A stretch of DNA of 64,000 nt from Mycobacterium sp. (GTDB lineage: Bacteria; Actinomycetota; Actinomycetes; Mycobacteriales; Mycobacteriaceae). The position numbers were made by a program, and so were the translations under genes. The notes beneath the pieces were generated by a model that had not been told where the DNA came from, ran no database searches, and saw only the letters and a list, made by a program, of their open reading frames with translations. Shown piece after piece: positions 1 to 9,088 of the stretch (the first letter of the stretch is position 1; each line of letters opens with the position of its first letter). Location of the stretch: the NCBI RefSeq assembly GCF_004298145.1, contig NZ_SCRH01000046.1, positions 145,131 through 209,130 on the forward strand, in the 5' to 3' direction.

Positions 1-1404
1 AATGCGCAGTACGGCGACGAAGACTACTTGATCGTCGGCCTTGACTCGCGCGCCGGCGACAACGCCAACATGGGCGCCGGCGACACCAGCGACGCCGACG
101 GCGCCCGCTCAGACACCGTCATGCTGGTCAACATCCCGGCCAATCGCAAACGCGTGGTGGCGGTGTCGTTCCCCCGCGACCTGGCGATCACCCCGATGCA
201 ATGCGAGGCATGGAACCCCACCACGGGCAAGTACGGCCCGCAGTACGACGCGAAGACGCAGACGTGGGGACCGAAGACGATCTACACCGAGACCAAACTG
301 AACTCGGCGTTCGCCTTCGGCGGTCCGAAGTGTCTGGTGAAGGAAATCCAGAAGCTGTCCGGCTTGAGCATCAACCGCTTCATCGGCGTCGACTTTTCCG
401 GCTTCGCGAAAATGGTCGATGCCCTCGGCGGGGTCGAGGTGTGCTCGAGCAGTCCGCTGCACGACTACGAACTGGGCACCGTTCTGGAACAGGGCGGGCG
501 CCAGGTCCTCGACGGTTCCACGGCATTGAACTACGTCCGCGCCCGCCAGGTCACCACGGAGATCAACGGGGACTACGGTCGCATCAAACGCCAGCAGTTG
601 TTCTTGTCGTCGCTGCTGAGGTCGTTGATCTCCGCGGACACGTTGCTCGACCTCAACAGGCTCAACAACGTCGTCAACATGTTCATCAGCGACACCGTCG
701 TCGACAACGTGAAGTCCAAGGACCTGGTCCAGCTCGGTCAGTCGTTGCAGGGGATGGCGGCCGGCCACGTCACGTTCGTGACGGTGCCCACCGGCGTCAC
801 CGACCAGAACGGCGACGAGCCGCCGCGCATGTCCGATATGCGGGCACTGTTCGACGCCATCATCAACGACGATCCGCTGCCAGAGGAAAACGACCAGAAC
901 GCAAAGAATCTCAGTGCGTCGCCTGGTACGGGTGCGTCGAAGGCACCCACCACCAGAAAGTCGCCGACCCCGGCGCCCGAGGCTCAGCACCAGCAGATCA
1001 CGACGACCTCGCCGAGCGGTGTGACGGTACGGGTTTCCAACGCGACCACACAGAGCGGTCTGGCGGCAACCGCAACCAGCCAGCTCAAGCACGACGGCTT
1101 CAACGTGATGTCACCCGACGATTACCCGAGTTCGGTGACCGCGACGACGGTGCTGTTCTCGCCCGGCAACGAAGAGGCCGCGGCCACCGTGGCGTCCTCG
1201 TTCGCCAACGCCAAAGTCCAGCGGGTTTCCGGTTATGGGCAGGTCGTGCAGGTGGTACTGGGCCCAGACTTCAAGTCGGTCACCGCTCCCTCACCCAGCG
1301 GCTCGTCGATGAGTTTGCAAATCGAACGCGGTTCCAGCAACGCGCCGGCCAAGCTGCCCGAGGACCTCACCGTCACCAACGCGGCCGACACCACCTGCGA
1401 ATAA
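1..1404 (+). CDS. LytR-CpsA-Psr (LCP) family cell-wall ligase, 5' partial (Rv0822c-like)
   Basis: The frame is open from base 1, so the true start lies upstream of the window. The visible part begins in the LCP domain (VGLDSRAGD, then SFPRDLAI, then the arginine-rich YGRIKRQQLF segment). LCP enzymes transfer undecaprenyl-phosphate-linked glycans to peptidoglycan, in mycobacteria arabinogalactan, on the outer face of the membrane. After a Ser/Thr/Pro-rich linker there is a C-terminal LytR_C-like domain (VTVRVSNATTQSGLA onward). It precedes phoY2 on the same strand by 58 bases, matching the Rv0822c/Rv0821c order. The membrane anchor expected at the N-terminus is not visible. The family assignment is firm; the specific glycan substrate is inferred. 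Confidence 0.9.
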   Translation, partial: NAQYGDEDYLIVGLDSRAGDNANMGAGDTSDADGARSDTVMLVNIPANRKRVVAVSFPRDLAITPMQCEAWNPTTGKYGPQYDAKTQTWGPKTIYTETKLNSAFAFGGPKCLVKEIQKLSGLSINRFIGVDFSGFAKMVDALGGVEVCSSSPLHDYELGTVLEQGGRQVLDGSTALNYVRARQVTTEINGDYGRIKRQQLFLSSLLRSLISADTLLDLNRLNNVVNMFISDTVVDNVKSKDLVQLGQSLQGMAAGHVTFVTVPTGVTDQNGDEPPRMSDMRALFDAIINDDPLPEENDQNAKNLSASPGTGASKAPTTRKSPTPAPEAQHQQITTTSPSGVTVRVSNATTQSGLAATATSQLKHDGFNVMSPDDYPSSVTATTVLFSPGNEEAAATVASSFANAKVQRVSGYGQVVQVVLGPDFKSVTAPSPSGSSMSLQIERGSSNAPAKLPEDLTVTNAADTTCE

Positions 1405-1449
1405 GCGGTTTTGACGGCGCTCCGCCGCCTCTCCCGGATGCGGGGAACG

Positions 1450-1455
1450 TATCCT
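1450..1455 (+). promoter_or_regulatory. -10 hexamer of a leaderless phoY2 promoter
   Basis: TATCCT fits the mycobacterial TANNNT -10 consensus. Exactly seven bases separate it from the phoY2 ATG, so the transcript should start at the start codon. No -35 match is obvious. Confidence 0.5.
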
Positions 1456-1462
1456 TGACGAC

Positions 1463-2131
1463 ATGCGAACCGCCTACCACGAGCAGCTCTCGGAGTTATC
1501 CGAGCAACTCGGTGAGATGTGCGGCTTGGCAGGAATCGCCATGGAGCGGGCCACGCAAGCCCTGCTGCAGGCCGACTTGGTGCTGGCCGAACAAGTGATC
1601 TCCGACCACGAAGCGATCGCCGCGCTCAGCGCGCGCGCCGAGGAAAGCGCCTTCGTGCTGCTGGCATTACAGGCGCCGGTGGCCGGTGATCTGAGATCTA
1701 TCGTGAGCGCCATTCAGATGGTGGCAGACATCGACCGGATGGGTGCGCTGGCGTTGCACGTCGCCAAGATCGCCCGCCGGCGGCATCCCCAGCACGCGTT
1801 GCCCGAGGAGGTCAACGGATACTTCGCCGAAATGGGCAGCATTGCAGTCGAATTGGGAAACAGCGCTCAAGAAGTGGTGTTGTCGCGCGACCCGGAGAAA
1901 GCAGCCCGGATCCGCGAAGAAGACGACGCGATGGACGATCTGCACCGGCACCTGTTCTCGGTGCTCATGGACCGCGAATGGAAGCACGGCGTGGCGGCAG
2001 CCGTCGACGTGACGTTGCTCGGCCGCTTCTACGAGCGTTTCGCCGACCACGCGGTCGAGGTGGCCAGGCGCGTCATTTTCCAGGCGACCGGCAAACTGCC
2101 CGAAGAAGAAGCGAAACCCACCTCGCAGTAA
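1463..2131 (+). CDS. phoY2: phosphate transport system regulator PhoU/PhoY2
   Basis: The 222-residue protein has two PhoU three-helix repeats (first about residues 10-95, second about 115-205). The repeats carry acidic metal-binding patches such as the ADIDRMG segment near residue 95 and the ERFADHAVEVARR segment near the C-terminus. PhoU proteins restrain the Pst transporter and the SenX3-RegX3 phosphate-sensing pathway when phosphate is plentiful; in mycobacteria PhoY1/PhoY2 also affect persistence. Convergently placed pstB and the rest of the pst operon lie directly downstream on the other strand. Start chosen at the ATG placed seven bases after a TATCCT -10 element. Confidence 0.95.
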   Translation: MRTAYHEQLSELSEQLGEMCGLAGIAMERATQALLQADLVLAEQVISDHEAIAALSARAEESAFVLLALQAPVAGDLRSIVSAIQMVADIDRMGALALHVAKIARRRHPQHALPEEVNGYFAEMGSIAVELGNSAQEVVLSRDPEKAARIREEDDAMDDLHRHLFSVLMDREWKHGVAAAVDVTLLGRFYERFADHAVEVARRVIFQATGKLPEEEAKPTSQ

Positions 2132-2144
2132 GCGCACGCGCGTC

Positions 2145-2264
2145 CGGGCTGAGTTGAATCGCCCGACTCCTCGCACCTCGCTACGCGAGCCGCTTCGTCT
2201 TCGGGCTGAGTTGAATCGCCCGACTCCTCGCACCTCGCTACGCGAGCCGCTTCGTCTTCGGGCT
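2145..2264. repeat. tandem direct repeat, 57-bp unit, two full copies plus 6 bp
   Basis: Two copies at 2145-2201 and 2202-2258 appear identical, followed by the first six bases of a third copy that run into the pstB stop codon. Each unit holds a small hairpin CTCGC-TAC-GCGAG. The array fills the convergent gap between phoY2 and pstB and may act as terminator or as a variable-number repeat. Confidence 0.85.
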
Positions 2265-3039
2265 AGCCGAAGCGGCCCGAGATGTAGTCCTCGGTCGCCT
2301 TTTGATTCGGGTTGGAAAAGATCTTCTCGGTGTCGTCGACCTCGATCAGGCGCCCCGGTTTTCCGACGGCTTCCAGGTTGAAAAACGCGGTGTAGTCGCT
2401 GACCCGGGCGGCCTGCTGCATGTTGTGGGTGACGATGACGATGGTGTAGGCCTGCTTCAACTCACCGATCAGCTCTTCGATGGCCATCGTCGAGATCGGG
2501 TCCAACGCTGAGCAGGGCTCGTCCATGAGGAGGACATCGGGTTGCACGGCGATGGCCCTCGCGATGCACAACCGCTGCTGCTGCCCACCGGACAGTCCAC
2601 CGCCGGGCCGGTCCAACCGATCCTTGACCTCGTCCCACAGGTTCGCGCCGCGGAGCGAATATTCGGCCGTCTCATCGAGCACCTTGCGATTGCGCAAGCC
2701 TTGCAGCTTCAGGCCAGCCACCACGTTGTCGCGAATCGACATGGCGGGGAACGGATTCGGCCGCTGGAACACCATCCCGATGGCCCGGCGCACCCCGACC
2801 GGGTCGACACCGGCGCCGTAGATGTCTTCGTCGTCGAGGAGCACGCTGCCCTCGACGCGTCCGCCGGGCACCACCTCATGCATGCGGTTGAGGGTGCGCA
2901 GCACCGTCGTCTTGCCGCAACCCGACGGACCGATGAACGCTGTCACGCTGCGAGGCAGAACCGTGAGCGTCACCTCCGCGACGGCGTGAAACGACCCGTA
3001 GTAGATGTTGACACCCTTGAGGTCCAACCGTTTGGCCAC
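2263..3039 (-). CDS. pstB: phosphate ABC transporter ATP-binding protein PstB (PhoT)
   Basis: The 258-residue ATPase has a complete set of ABC motifs: Walker A GPSGCGKTT at residues 37-45, signature LSGGQQQR and Walker B VLLMDEP followed by the H-loop THNMQQA. It powers phosphate import through PstA/PstC at the inner face of the membrane. It is last in pstS-pstC-pstA-pstB, 12 bases after pstA. The orthologue in M. tuberculosis (Rv0820) is called phoT. The stop codon lies at the edge of a 57-bp tandem repeat array. Confidence 0.96.
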   Translation of the reverse strand: MAKRLDLKGVNIYYGSFHAVAEVTLTVLPRSVTAFIGPSGCGKTTVLRTLNRMHEVVPGGRVEGSVLLDDEDIYGAGVDPVGVRRAIGMVFQRPNPFPAMSIRDNVVAGLKLQGLRNRKVLDETAEYSLRGANLWDEVKDRLDRPGGGLSGGQQQRLCIARAIAVQPDVLLMDEPCSALDPISTMAIEELIGELKQAYTIVIVTHNMQQAARVSDYTAFFNLEAVGKPGRLIEVDDTEKIFSNPNQKATEDYISGRFG

Positions 3040-3051
3040 TAGTACTCCTGC

Positions 3052-3966
3052 CTAAGACTTTCTGACGCCAAGGAATTTCGCTATCACTCGGGCCACGACA
3101 TTGATCGTGGCGATCACCAGGATGAGGGTTAACGCAGCACCCCACAACCGATCCGTGGGGATGGGGTTGAGGCCTGCGCCGGCCGACGTCTGGTTGAACA
3201 TCATGCCAGGCAGCGTCCCCATGAAGCCGCTGAAGATATTAAAGTTCATCGACTGGGCATAACCGACCAGGATCAGCAGCGGCGCCGTCTCCCCCATCAC
3301 CCTGGCCATCGCCAGCAAGATCCCGGTGACGATGCCGGACACCCCGGTGGGGATCACCACCCGCACGATGGTCTTCCACTTCGTGATGCCCAGCGCATAA
3401 CTGGCCTCGCGGAGATCCATCGGGACGATCCGCAACATTTCCTCCGTCGCGCGCACGATCACCGGGAGCATCAACAAGACGAGCGCCAGCGACACCGCGA
3501 ACTCGGACCGGGGAAGGCCCAGCGTGGCAACACACAACGCATAGATGAACAACGCCGCCACGATCGAGGGCACCCCGCTCAGGATGTCCACCATGAACGA
3601 GACCATCCGTCCCAGCGCGGTACCGCCGCCGTATTCGACCAGATAGATCGCGACCATGAGACCGATCGGGATGGAGATGACAGCGCACACCAATCCCTGC
3701 AGCACGGTGCCGACCAGTGCGTGGTAGGCGCCCCCACCGGTCACGAAGGCCGTCGTTCCGGATTGCGAGTGCGACCACCATACGGTGGACGTGACCGCCT
3801 TGAATCCCTTGACGACCACCGACCACAGCACCATCACCAACGGCGCCACGGCCACCAGCAACGCCAGTGAAACAAGTGCGGTCGCAACACGATTCGTGAT
3901 CCGACGGCGAAGCGTAACTGGTGAGAACGTCCGCGACTTGAGCGGGCGGTCCAGCATCGAAGTCAT
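3052..3966 (-). CDS. pstA: phosphate ABC transporter permease PstA
   Basis: The 304-residue membrane protein starts MTSMLDRPLK; its ATG overlaps the pstC TGA as ATGA, which fixes the start over a longer upstream open frame. It has about six hydrophobic helices and a binding-protein-dependent permease loop (EASYALGITKWKTIVRVVIP) that docks onto PstB. With PstC it forms the phosphate channel. Confidence 0.94.
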   Translation of the reverse strand: MTSMLDRPLKSRTFSPVTLRRRITNRVATALVSLALLVAVAPLVMVLWSVVVKGFKAVTSTVWWSHSQSGTTAFVTGGGAYHALVGTVLQGLVCAVISIPIGLMVAIYLVEYGGGTALGRMVSFMVDILSGVPSIVAALFIYALCVATLGLPRSEFAVSLALVLLMLPVIVRATEEMLRIVPMDLREASYALGITKWKTIVRVVIPTGVSGIVTGILLAMARVMGETAPLLILVGYAQSMNFNIFSGFMGTLPGMMFNQTSAGAGLNPIPTDRLWGAALTLILVIATINVVARVIAKFLGVRKS

Positions 3967-5006
3967 CGGACGCCCCTTCGGCCGGCGCCGGCGACGGCGC
4001 CCCGGGCCAGGGCGTCGACCAGGAAGGTGAGCACGAAGAGCGTCAGCCCCGCGGCGATGTACGCGCCGGTCTTGAATCGGTCGTCGAATTCCGCCGCGGC
4101 ACCCGCGATCGTGGTGGCGAAGGTGGAGCCGCCGTCGAACAGTGACCAGCCGAACGCCGACTGGGTGCCCCGCAGAATGATCAGCAGCGCGACCGTCTCG
4201 CCCAGCGCGCGGCCCAGCCCCAGCATCCCGCCGCTGATGTACCCCGACCGCCCGAACGGCAGCGTGACGGTCTTCACCACTTCCCACCGGGTGGCCCCGA
4301 GCGCCAGGGCGGCCTCGATTTGGTCCTGCGGTGTCTGGACGAACACTTCGCGGGTGACGGCGGTGATGATCGGCAGAATCATCACCGCCAAGACGATGCC
4401 GCCGGTGAAGATGGTGCCGCCACCGGTAGCCGACGCGTTGCCGTCGGCGAACAGGAAGCACCAGCCCATCGAGCGGTTGAGCCAGGTGGCGAGTGGGCGC
4501 AGCTGCGGCGCCAAAACATACAGACCCCAGGCGCCATAGATGATCGAGGGCACCGCGGCCAGCAGGTCGACCGCGTAGGCCAGCGGTGTGGTGACCCACC
4601 GCGGTGCGTACTGCGTGACGAAAAGGGCGACGCCCAGGGCGACCGGCATGGCCAAGGTCAACGCGAACAGCGACACGAACACGGTGACCGGCAGCAGGCC
4701 GGCAATCCCGAAGTGCATCGCCGAGGTGTCGGTGGTGACCCAGTTACCGCCGTAGCTGAAAAAGTTTTCGCGATTCCGCTGCAACGCCGGTGCCGCCCGC
4801 CCGGACAGGAACACGGCGATCGCGGCGATCACGACGATGATCAGCACGCCCGAGGCCTGCGCCAGCCAGCGGAATGCCCGGTCGCCCACATGGGGTCGCC
4901 CCTGGCCCCAGGGGCTGGTGGGCGTCGTCGCCGACTCGGGGAACGGCGCGGCCAGGACGGCGCCCGAACCCGCGTCGATCGGGTTTGGCCCTGAAAACCC
5001 CGTCAC
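3963..5006 (-). CDS. pstC: phosphate ABC transporter permease PstC
   Basis: The 347-residue membrane protein has a cytoplasmic N-terminus of about 55 residues, then about six membrane helices, with the permease EAA-type loop EAALALGATRWEVVKTVTLP near residue 235. It is the partner of PstA in the high-affinity phosphate importer. Fifty-one bases separate it from pstS upstream, and it overlaps pstA by four bases, so translation of the two permeases is probably coupled. Confidence 0.95.
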   Translation of the reverse strand: MTGFSGPNPIDAGSGAVLAAPFPESATTPTSPWGQGRPHVGDRAFRWLAQASGVLIIVVIAAIAVFLSGRAAPALQRNRENFFSYGGNWVTTDTSAMHFGIAGLLPVTVFVSLFALTLAMPVALGVALFVTQYAPRWVTTPLAYAVDLLAAVPSIIYGAWGLYVLAPQLRPLATWLNRSMGWCFLFADGNASATGGGTIFTGGIVLAVMILPIITAVTREVFVQTPQDQIEAALALGATRWEVVKTVTLPFGRSGYISGGMLGLGRALGETVALLIILRGTQSAFGWSLFDGGSTFATTIAGAAAEFDDRFKTGAYIAAGLTLFVLTFLVDALARGAVAGAGRRGVR

Positions 5007-5057
5007 TGCGATCCCGCCACAGTTCTGCTGCCGCTCCTTGAACCCCGACTCACTGGG

Positions 5058-6182
5058 TCACCGCAGCGCATTGATCGCTGCAACCAGTCGTTCCTTGACC
5101 ATATCGGGCAGCGGAATGTAGCCGGCCGACGTAAGTTCGGCCTGCCCACTGGTGGCCGCTACGGAGAGGAACGATTTGATTGCCGCGGCGGTCTCCGCGT
5201 CGTAGCCCTTGGAGCAAACGATCTCGTAGGTGGCGAGCACCAACGGGTAAACGCCCGGTTCCTGTGAGGCGTACATGGCGTTGAGGTCGAGCACCAGGTC
5301 GTTTCCATCGCCGAGGAATCTGGCTGCCTTGATGGCGTTTCCGGCCGTGTCGTTGGTAAGCGGAATCACGCCGCCGCGGGTCGCGATTTTGGCATAGGAC
5401 ACGCCGGCCTGGTCGGCGAAGCCCTTCTCGACGTATCCGATGGCACCCGCAATTGCCCGCACCGCCTGAATGACGCCGGCCGACTTCGCGGCGCCCTCGC
5501 CGACGCCTCCCTGGAATTCCGTGCCGACCCCCTTGGCCCAGCTCTGCGGTGCGGCGGCGGTCAGATACTTTTGCACGTTGTCGGTGGTTCCCGACGAGTC
5601 GGATCGGTAGATCGGCGTGATCCTGGTGTCGGGCAGCGCCACACCGGGATTGAGGGCGGCCAGGACGGGGTCGTTCCAGGTGCTTATCTTGCCGGTGAAA
5701 ATCTTGGCCACTACGTCACTGCTGACCACCAGGGCCGGATTTCCCGGCAGGTTGTACGCGATCGCGATCGGCCCGAACACCAGCGGCAGGTCCCACGCCG
5801 GGTTCCCGCCACAGCGGTTGGCGGCGGGGCCGATCTGTTCGGCGACCAAGGGAGAGTCCGCTCCCGCGAAATCCACGTGCCCGGCGATGAACTGCTCGCG
5901 GCCGGCGCCCGACCCGGTCGGGTTGTAGGCCAGGCCCTTGCCCGGGCAGTACTGGCCCCACACCTGGTTGAAGACCGTGATCGCATTCTCTTGAGCGGTC
6001 GAGCCTTCCGCCGTCAGCGTGTTCTTGCCACCGCACCCGGCGGTTCCGGTGCCGCCGGTGATGCTGGGCGCCGTGGCCCCACGGCGGTTTTCATCGCTGC
6101 CGCAGGCGGTCAGCGCTGTGGCGCTCAGTGCCGTCGCCAACGCTACCGCCGCCAGCGCCCTGCCCTGCCTGTCGAGCTTCAC
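5058..6182 (-). CDS. pstS: phosphate-binding lipoprotein PstS
   Basis: The 374-residue protein starts at GTG and has a lipoprotein signal peptide with lipobox LTAC (cysteine at residue 27). The periplasmic phosphate-binding fold follows, with the family segments GSTAQENA, GSGAGREQFIAGHVDFAGADS and RSDSSGTTDN, which supply phosphate-binding serine, arginine and aspartate side chains. It captures phosphate outside the membrane and hands it to PstC/PstA. It is the first gene of the operon; the 167 bases upstream should hold a phosphate-starvation (RegX3) promoter, but I could not pick out a secure binding site. Confidence 0.95.
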   Translation of the reverse strand: MKLDRQGRALAAVALATALSATALTACGSDENRRGATAPSITGGTGTAGCGGKNTLTAEGSTAQENAITVFNQVWGQYCPGKGLAYNPTGSGAGREQFIAGHVDFAGADSPLVAEQIGPAANRCGGNPAWDLPLVFGPIAIAYNLPGNPALVVSSDVVAKIFTGKISTWNDPVLAALNPGVALPDTRITPIYRSDSSGTTDNVQKYLTAAAPQSWAKGVGTEFQGGVGEGAAKSAGVIQAVRAIAGAIGYVEKGFADQAGVSYAKIATRGGVIPLTNDTAGNAIKAARFLGDGNDLVLDLNAMYASQEPGVYPLVLATYEIVCSKGYDAETAAAIKSFLSVAATSGQAELTSAGYIPLPDMVKERLVAAINALR

Positions 6183-6349
6183 CGATCTCGCTTTCTTGAC
6201 AACGTTTTCGGACGCATCCGGGCGCCGCTGGCCATCTGTCTTTCAGGTTGCCAAGTCGCGGCGAAAATATGCGCCAGCGCGGCGCACGGCAACGTCTCGG
6301 TAGCAAGCACCAGGTTAACGATCCGGGCGGATGCCGCTCCGACCCGCGG

Positions 6350-7279
6350 TCAGTTCGCGGCGGGTACTACCGCGTATGCGGTGTCGACGCTGTAGGTGGT
6401 GAAGCCCAAACGCTGGTAGGTGCGCACCGCGGCGACGTTGTCCGACTCGACGTAAAGCATCACGGTGGGGTCGGCGGCATCGGCCAGCCGGCGCGCCAGC
6501 CATTCGATACCGACGGCGGTCAACGCCTGTCCCAGGCCGCGGCCCTGCGCCGACGGATCGACGGCTACGACGTACACCTCCCCCAAGCCGGGCCGATCGA
6601 GATGCACTTTCGTCCAGTGAAAACCCAGCAGCCTGCCGCGCTCATCGTCCTCGGAGTCGTCGAACGCGAGAAACAAGCCCGTCGGGTCGAACCACGGTTC
6701 GTCGCGCCGTTCCGCCAGCTCGACGTCGGTCCAGCCGCCCTGCTCGGGGTGGTAGGCGAACGCGGCGTTGTTGACGCGCAGCAGCTCGGCGTCATCGGCC
6801 GTACCCGCATAGGTGCGAATCCGCACCCCGGGCACCGAGGGCACACTGTCGGGAAGATCGCGCAGCGAACGGCGCATCTGCATCAGTTCCCGCATGGGCG
6901 CCAGGCCCAGCGCGGACGCAGCCGCCCGGGCGGGCTCGAGCGTGCCGTGCGCCCAGAATCGGTTGCCTGCACCGGTTCTGGCCAACGCCGCACGAACCAG
7001 TGCGGCCCCGATACCGCGCCGGCGGGCCTGTGGGTGCACCACGAGTTCCGCCATCGCGGTGTCCCCGTCGCGCGGCGGGCTGAGATTGAGATAACCGATG
7101 ATTGCGTCGGCCTCGACCGTCGTGATCAGCAGGTGCTCCGTGCGGTCGTGCCCGAGCTCGCGCAGCACCTGTTCACCGACAGGTGCTACCCCGTCGAATT
7201 CCGTTGCCGCACCGACAAGTTCGCGCACACCCTGCTGTTCTTCGGCGGTCAGCGTCCGGCGCCAGTCAGACGAGCTCAC
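6350..7279 (-). CDS. mshD: mycothiol synthase MshD
   Basis: The 309-residue protein contains two GNAT acetyltransferase domains, each with an acetyl-CoA pyrophosphate-binding motif (RRRGIGAALV in the first, SAQGRGLGQAL in the second). MshD acetylates Cys-GlcN-Ins to complete mycothiol, the main low-molecular-weight thiol of actinobacteria. Start is the GTG overlapping the glnR TGA as GTGA (protein begins VSSSDWRRTL); the open frame extends 83 codons further upstream but inside glnR. The pair is transcriptionally and probably translationally coupled, as in Rv0818-Rv0819. Confidence 0.94.
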   Translation of the reverse strand: MSSSDWRRTLTAEEQQGVRELVGAATEFDGVAPVGEQVLRELGHDRTEHLLITTVEADAIIGYLNLSPPRDGDTAMAELVVHPQARRRGIGAALVRAALARTGAGNRFWAHGTLEPARAAASALGLAPMRELMQMRRSLRDLPDSVPSVPGVRIRTYAGTADDAELLRVNNAAFAYHPEQGGWTDVELAERRDEPWFDPTGLFLAFDDSEDDERGRLLGFHWTKVHLDRPGLGEVYVVAVDPSAQGRGLGQALTAVGIEWLARRLADAADPTVMLYVESDNVAAVRTYQRLGFTTYSVDTAYAVVPAAN

Positions 7280-8058
7280 TGAGTATGCAACGGATCGACC
7301 AGCGGATCTTGGACATCGCCGGAGTCGGAATCGGAATCGGCACCCTCGGCGGCGTCGGCGTCGTCGGGCTCCGCGGCCGGCGTGCGGCCGCGCGCCGGCC
7401 GGACGGCCTTGTAGCCCACGTTGCGGACCGTGCCGATCAGGGCCTCGTGCTCGGGGCCGAGTTTGGCCCGTAGCCGACGTACATGCACATCGACGGTGCG
7501 TGTGCCGCCGAAGAAGTCGTATCCCCACACCTCATGGAGCAACTGCGCCCGCGTGAACACCCTCCCGGCGTGCTGAGCCAGGTATTTGAGCAACTCGAAT
7601 TCTTTGTAGGTGAGATCGAGCGGGCGGCCCCGCAACCGGGCGGTGTAGGTGCCTTCGTCGATCACCAACTCGCCCAAGCTCACCTTGCCGGCGCTTTCCT
7701 GGTCCGCGAGCCCGACGCGACGGCCGACCACCAGCCGCAACCTCGCGTCGATCTCTGCGGGCCCGGTGGTGGGCAGCAGGATCTCGTCCAGACCCCAGTC
7801 GGCACTGACGGCCACCAGCCCGCCTTCGCTCACCACGGCCAACACGGGAATCGACCGGCCGGCCGTGCTCAGCAGGCGGCACAGCCCGCGCGCCGACGAC
7901 AAATCGGTGCGCGCGTCCACGATCACGGCGTCCGCCGCCCCGGCCTCGAGCAGCGAGGCTGGTTCTGGCGGCGCCGTCCGAACGGCATGCGGAAGCAGCG
8001 ACAACGAGGGCAGGACCGGATCGGGATGCAGCTCCGAGGTCAGCAGTAAAAGCTCCAA
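7276..8058 (-). CDS. glnR: OmpR-type orphan response regulator GlnR
   Basis: The 260-residue protein has an atypical receiver domain (about 1-115) and a C-terminal winged-helix trans_reg_C domain (about 130-225; segments KEFELLKYLAQHAGRVFTRA and RTVDVHVRRLRAKLG), then an acidic tail. It is the counterpart of Rv0818, the global regulator of nitrogen assimilation in actinobacteria, and has no sensor kinase beside it. Start is TTG (MELLLLTSEL) with GGAGGG about ten bases upstream. It is followed by mshD through a GTGA overlap and is divergent from lmeA. Confidence 0.9.
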   Translation of the reverse strand: MELLLLTSELHPDPVLPSLSLLPHAVRTAPPEPASLLEAGAADAVIVDARTDLSSARGLCRLLSTAGRSIPVLAVVSEGGLVAVSADWGLDEILLPTTGPAEIDARLRLVVGRRVGLADQESAGKVSLGELVIDEGTYTARLRGRPLDLTYKEFELLKYLAQHAGRVFTRAQLLHEVWGYDFFGGTRTVDVHVRRLRAKLGPEHEALIGTVRNVGYKAVRPARGRTPAAEPDDADAAEGADSDSDSGDVQDPLVDPLHTQ

Positions 8059-8232
8059 CTAGTCCCTCCAGCTCGGGGGAACGGCATCTCCCAAATTCAC
8101 CGCGCCATCACGCGTTAGTTACCAGGGCATCAACGATAACGTGTCACCTGGCTTTTTCGCGTGGTAGACGAGCCACTGTGAGCCCTGCCAGGGGCGATCC
8201 GGCGGCGTCGGGGGTTACGCCACAATATCCGG

Positions 8233-9039
8233 GTGCGCAAGATGCTGATTGCTGTGACCGCGACGGCGACCCTGCTGGCCGTGGTCGCCCTCGGCGCGAT
8301 CGCTGTCGACTACGGCACCAGCATCTATGCCGAATACCGGTTGTCGACCAACGTGCGTAAAGCGGCCAATCTGGACAGCGACCCATTCGTGGCCATCGTG
8401 GCGTTTCCCTTTATTCCGCAGGCCATGCGCGGCAACTACAACCAGTTGGAGATCAAGGCCAACGCCGTCGAACACGCCATGACCGGCAGGGCCACCCTCG
8501 AAGCCACCATGTACTCGGTAGACCTCACGCATGCGTCCTGGCTGGTCAGTCCCGATGCGAAGCTCGCCGTGGACAAATTGGAGAGCCGGATCATCATCGA
8601 CTCGACGCACCTGGGCCGATACCTGGGCATCAGCGATCTGATGGTGGAGGCCCCGCCCACGGAAACCAACACCGCCACCGGCGGTGTCACCGCGTCGGGC
8701 ATCTCGGACAGCCACGGACTGGTGTTCACCGGCACGCCCAAATCGGCCGGCTTCGATCGTCGGGTCAGCGTCTCGGTCGACCTTTCCATCGCCCCCGATG
8801 ACCCGGCGACGTTGGTGTTCACCCCCACCGGCATCCTCACCGGTCCGGACACCGCCGACCAGACCGTCCCGGCCGACAAGCAGGACACCGTGCTGCACGC
8901 CTTCCGCGGCAGGCTTCCCGATCAGCGGCTCCCCTTCGGTGTCACGCCCACCACCGAGGGTGCGCGGGGCTCCGACGTCATCATCGAGGGCATCTCCCAT
9001 GGAGTAACCGTGACCCTGGACGGGTTTAAACGGTCATGA
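8233..9039 (+). CDS. lmeA: DUF2993 envelope protein, lipomannan elongation factor LmeA-like (Rv0817c)
   Basis: The 268-residue protein starts at GTG with an uncleaved or cleavable signal helix (residues 4-28) followed by an extracytoplasmic DUF2993 domain of beta-rich, lipid-binding type. The orthologue family (Rv0817c/MSMEG_5785) is known as LmeA, a phosphoinositide-binding periplasmic protein needed for elongation of the mannan chain of lipomannan. The position between glnR and thiX matches that locus. Assignment is by synteny plus overall sequence; no catalytic motif is expected. Confidence 0.82.
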   Translation: MRKMLIAVTATATLLAVVALGAIAVDYGTSIYAEYRLSTNVRKAANLDSDPFVAIVAFPFIPQAMRGNYNQLEIKANAVEHAMTGRATLEATMYSVDLTHASWLVSPDAKLAVDKLESRIIIDSTHLGRYLGISDLMVEAPPTETNTATGGVTASGISDSHGLVFTGTPKSAGFDRRVSVSVDLSIAPDDPATLVFTPTGILTGPDTADQTVPADKQDTVLHAFRGRLPDQRLPFGVTPTTEGARGSDVIIEGISHGVTVTLDGFKRS

Positions 9040-9088
9040 CGCACGCTGACGACACCGCCGAGCGCGACGATGGCCGGATGTGGCGCCG

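Noticed and set aside
6183..6349. RegX3 box upstream of pstS
   Set aside because: Expected by biology, but no convincing direct repeat could be identified by eye.
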